Positions 61,766 through 64,000 of a stretch of 64,000 nucleotides of DNA are shown here, in pieces. Below the pieces are notes generated by a model, which did not search any database, had not been told where the DNA came from, and saw only the letters and a list, made by a program, of their open reading frames with translations. The stretch is from contig NZ_CP020914.1 in NCBI RefSeq assembly GCF_007833355.1, forward strand, positions 1,846,047 to 1,910,046. Direction: 5' to 3'. The position numbers and the translations under genes were made by a program. Source of the stretch: Denitratisoma sp. DHT3. GTDB lineage: Bacteria; Pseudomonadota; Gammaproteobacteria; Burkholderiales; Rhodocyclaceae. Every line of letters starts with the position of its first letter. Within the stretch, counting starts at the first letter, position 1.

Positions 61766-64000
61766 ATGCCGCAAGTCATCAACACCAATATGGCGTCGCT
61801 GAATTCGCAGCGCAATCTGAATACTTCCCAGGGTGCGCTGGCGACCTCGCTGCAGCGCCTGTCCTCGGGCCTGCGCATCAACAGCGCGAAGGACGACGCC
61901 GCCGGCATGGCGATTTCGGACCGCATGTCCTCGATGGTGCGCGGCCTGAACCAGGCGACGCGCAATGCCAACGACGGCATCTCGCTGGCGCAGGTGGCCG
62001 AGGGCGCGCTGAGCGAGACCAACAACATCCTGCAACGCATCCGCGAACTGGCGATCCAGTCCGCCAACGCCACCAACTCCGCGTCCGACCGCCTGGCCCT
62101 GCAATCCGAAGTCAATCAGCTGATCTCCGAACTCGACCGTATCGCCAGCACCACCTCGTTCAACGGCCTCAAGCTGCTCGACGGCAACTTCGTGGCACAG
62201 AATTTCCAGGTGGGCGCCGAGGCGAACCAGACGATCTCGGTCTCGATGTCCGGTGCCGACGCGCAGACGCTCGGCATCAACAAGCTGACGGCCAACAACG
62301 CCACCCAGGGCATCCAGGTGGCCACGAGCGGCGCGGCGGTCGCCATGAACGGTTCCGCCCTCGGCGCGGCCTCGGCGGCCAACACCGATGTGACCACCGC
62401 CATCGGCACCCTGGTCGCCGACCAGACGCTCACCGTCATCAACTCATCGACCGGCGCGACACAAACCCTCGATATCGCCGCCACGGGGGCGAATGCCACA
62501 CGCGACGCCTACGACATCGCGACCAAGCTCAATGCCTTGGTCGGGGTTTCCGCCTCCGCGACCAACAGCGCGGCATTTGCCGTCAGCGCGCCGGATGGCA
62601 CGGCGGCCAACGGCGATCGTTACACGTTCACCCTCGCCACCGGCGACGGCGGTCCAACGGCGAATGTCAGTTTCGTGGTCAATAGCACCACCTTCCTGAA
62701 CGATTTCAATACCGCCGTCGCGAACGCGGTCGCCACGATCAATGGCACCTACGCAAGCACCAGCCCGCTCGCCAATGACCTGAAGTACGACGCCACCACC
62801 AAGACCATCACCAGCACCTCGGGTGTCAATATCGGCATCCAGGATTTTCAGGTGTATGACAACGTAACCGGCGTATTCGGAGCAACTTTCACCAACTTGG
62901 CCGCAGGCGGAACTGACACGGCCACATTTGGAATGCAGATCGGCCCACTCGGCGGCGCGGGAGTGAGTCTGTTCGGTGGTGGCGGAACGATAACAACGGC
63001 AGCCATTGCAGGAGGTACAGATACAAACGCGCAAATTGCCATTGCCGACGCAATCGATACCGCCGTTTCCACCAATAATTTGAATACAGGAGTTACGGCA
63101 ACCGGATCATTTGATGCTTCCGGCGTTGGCAGCGTTACATTCACCTACACCAATGCCGGCCAAAGTTATGGCGTAACGGTCGCACGTGCCAGCGCGGGTG
63201 ATGTTGGCTTCACTATCACGACATCCGGCGGCGCCAACTTTGCTATCAACGGTTTCGCAGCCACTGGTGGTGATGAAACCGTTACCTTCACAGCCGGAGC
63301 CGACACAGCATCCTCTGGCGGCGGCACGATCACATCGGGTGGCGCAGCACAGACCCTTTCCCCGAATGCCAACAACACCGGCGCAACGCTGGGTTTCGCG
63401 GGAAAAACCGTTACCGAACTCGCCAACGACTCAGCCGTTCAGACCGGCGCGCTCACCGTGCTGCTCGACCCGAGCTACAACATCCAGTCGGATATCGCCA
63501 ATAGTGCCGGCGGCATGCTCGACGCCGCCGCCGGCACCAACGCCGGGCTGACGCCGGGGTCGGGGTTGGCCGACGTTTCGAACGGCAACTATGTCGCCGC
63601 GCAGGCGCTGACGATCAACGGCACGGTCTCACGCAGCGTCGATATCCCCGAGAGCGCCACCGCCAAACAGATCGCCGCGCTGGTCAATGCGGTTGCGGAC
63701 ACCACCGGCGTTCAGGCCACGGCCCGCACCACCGCGACAATTTCGGATCTTTCGGCCGATGGTGTCGTTTCCTTGACGCTGTTCGGTTCCAATACGACGG
63801 TTGGCCAGGACATCTCCGCCAACGTGAAGACAACCGACCTGACCGAACTCGCCCAAGCCATCAATAGCCAGACCGGCAAGACCGGCATTGTCGCCACGCT
63901 CGACATCACCAAGACCAAGGTCAGCCTGCTCAACGACAGTGGCGAGGACATCAAGATTCTCAACTTCACCCACTCGGCTACCGCCACGGCCTCGATCCGC
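61766..64000 (+). CDS. Flagellin, second long form, 3' end beyond window
   Basis: The frame is open from ATG 61766 (AAGGAGAG upstream) to the window end, 745 codons, with no C-terminal D0/D1 yet reached, so the protein exceeds 850 residues. The N-terminus [40 protein letters not shown] and [20 protein letters not shown] is nearly the same as in the divergent flagellin. The central region is different, Gly/Ala/Thr-rich, and ends with hook-IN type motifs ([40 protein letters not shown]) that align with those of the other flagellin. The two may form a mixed filament or be alternately expressed. Confidence 0.93.
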   Translation, partial: MPQVINTNMASLNSQRNLNTSQGALATSLQRLSSGLRINSAKDDAAGMAISDRMSSMVRGLNQATRNANDGISLAQVAEGALSETNNILQRIRELAIQSANATNSASDRLALQSEVNQLISELDRIASTTSFNGLKLLDGNFVAQNFQVGAEANQTISVSMSGADAQTLGINKLTANNATQGIQVATSGAAVAMNGSALGAASAANTDVTTAIGTLVADQTLTVINSSTGATQTLDIAATGANATRDAYDIATKLNALVGVSASATNSAAFAVSAPDGTAANGDRYTFTLATGDGGPTANVSFVVNSTTFLNDFNTAVANAVATINGTYASTSPLANDLKYDATTKTITSTSGVNIGIQDFQVYDNVTGVFGATFTNLAAGGTDTATFGMQIGPLGGAGVSLFGGGGTITTAAIAGGTDTNAQIAIADAIDTAVSTNNLNTGVTATGSFDASGVGSVTFTYTNAGQSYGVTVARASAGDVGFTITTSGGANFAINGFAATGGDETVTFTAGADTASSGGGTITSGGAAQTLSPNANNTGATLGFAGKTVTELANDSAVQTGALTVLLDPSYNIQSDIANSAGGMLDAAAGTNAGLTPGSGLADVSNGNYVAAQALTINGTVSRSVDIPESATAKQIAALVNAVADTTGVQATARTTATISDLSADGVVSLTLFGSNTTVGQDISANVKTTDLTELAQAINSQTGKTGIVATLDITKTKVSLLNDSGEDIKILNFTHSATATASIR

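Overview
The window is a 64 kb GC-rich chromosome segment with the gene order and RNA biology of a flagellated, aerobic betaproteobacterium, probably near Rhodocyclales or Nitrosomonadales; I cannot name the species. Supporting signs are a circularly permuted two-piece tmRNA with the tag ANDERFALAA, the blocks argH-algZ-algR-hemC-hemD-hemX-hemY and gyrA-serC-serA-pheA-hisC-tyrA, ubiG-gph beside an OmpA-family gene, and lplT divergent from alr-radA. I found no rRNA, tRNA, transposase, prophage or CRISPR array.

Layout. 1-3.6 kb: 3' part of pepP, ubiH, a DUF4160/DUF2442 pair and a FitAB/VapBC-type module. 3.7-10.9 kb: dusB, two overlapping mini-ORFs, fis, purH, purD, a membrane diguanylate cyclase and hemF. 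11-18.6 kb: the heme genes hemY, hemX, hemD and hemC (minus strand), algR-algZ, and divergent argH. 18.6-28.2 kb: a Ser/Thr kinase with a cyclic-nucleotide-binding domain, then tyrA, hisC, pheA, serA, serC and gyrA (minus strand). 28.3-32.2 kb: an amidohydrolase-like protein that has lost metal ligands, an OmpA-family protein, ubiG, gph and ssrA. 32.2-40 kb: an MgtC-family protein, an EF-G paralogue, then a plus-strand run of radical SAM/SPASM protein, cytochrome P450, U32 tRNA-hydroxylation protein and a DUF2946-like protein. 40-43.5 kb: a two-gene nucleotidyltransferase cassette and a QseBC-like two-component system. 43.8-51.4 kb: a large FtsX-type permease, radA, alr, lplT and a hemerythrin. 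51.4-54.2 kb: TPM/YgcG/LemA genes and a Phd/PIN toxin-antitoxin pair. 54.4-58 kb: prfB with its programmed frameshift, two DUF1640-type genes, yjfB and a second copy of the nucleotidyltransferase cassette inserted at the yjfB 3' end. 58-64 kb: flaG and two divergent flagellin genes, the second running off the window.

The most distinctive content is not a standard gene class. (1) dusB and fis are joined by two diverged ~120 bp modules, each a mini-ORF coupled by a start/stop overlap, each able to fold into three hairpins whose stems differ by paired changes, and each ending in a ribosome-binding site. (2) A dispersed non-coding repeat family in a long (~150 bp) and a short (~60 bp) form with shared ends sits in at least a dozen intergenic gaps. 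It combines with a 69 bp perfect-arm palindrome into composite elements and forms a 147 bp tandem array. (3) A cassette of a small protein plus a GG...DxD nucleotidyltransferase occurs twice; at one site it has displaced the 3' end of yjfB. (4) GyrA has Leu at the position of E. coli Ser83.

Most other genes are housekeeping: purine, heme, aromatic amino acid, serine and ubiquinone synthesis, tRNA modification, translation termination and rescue, DNA repair and motility.
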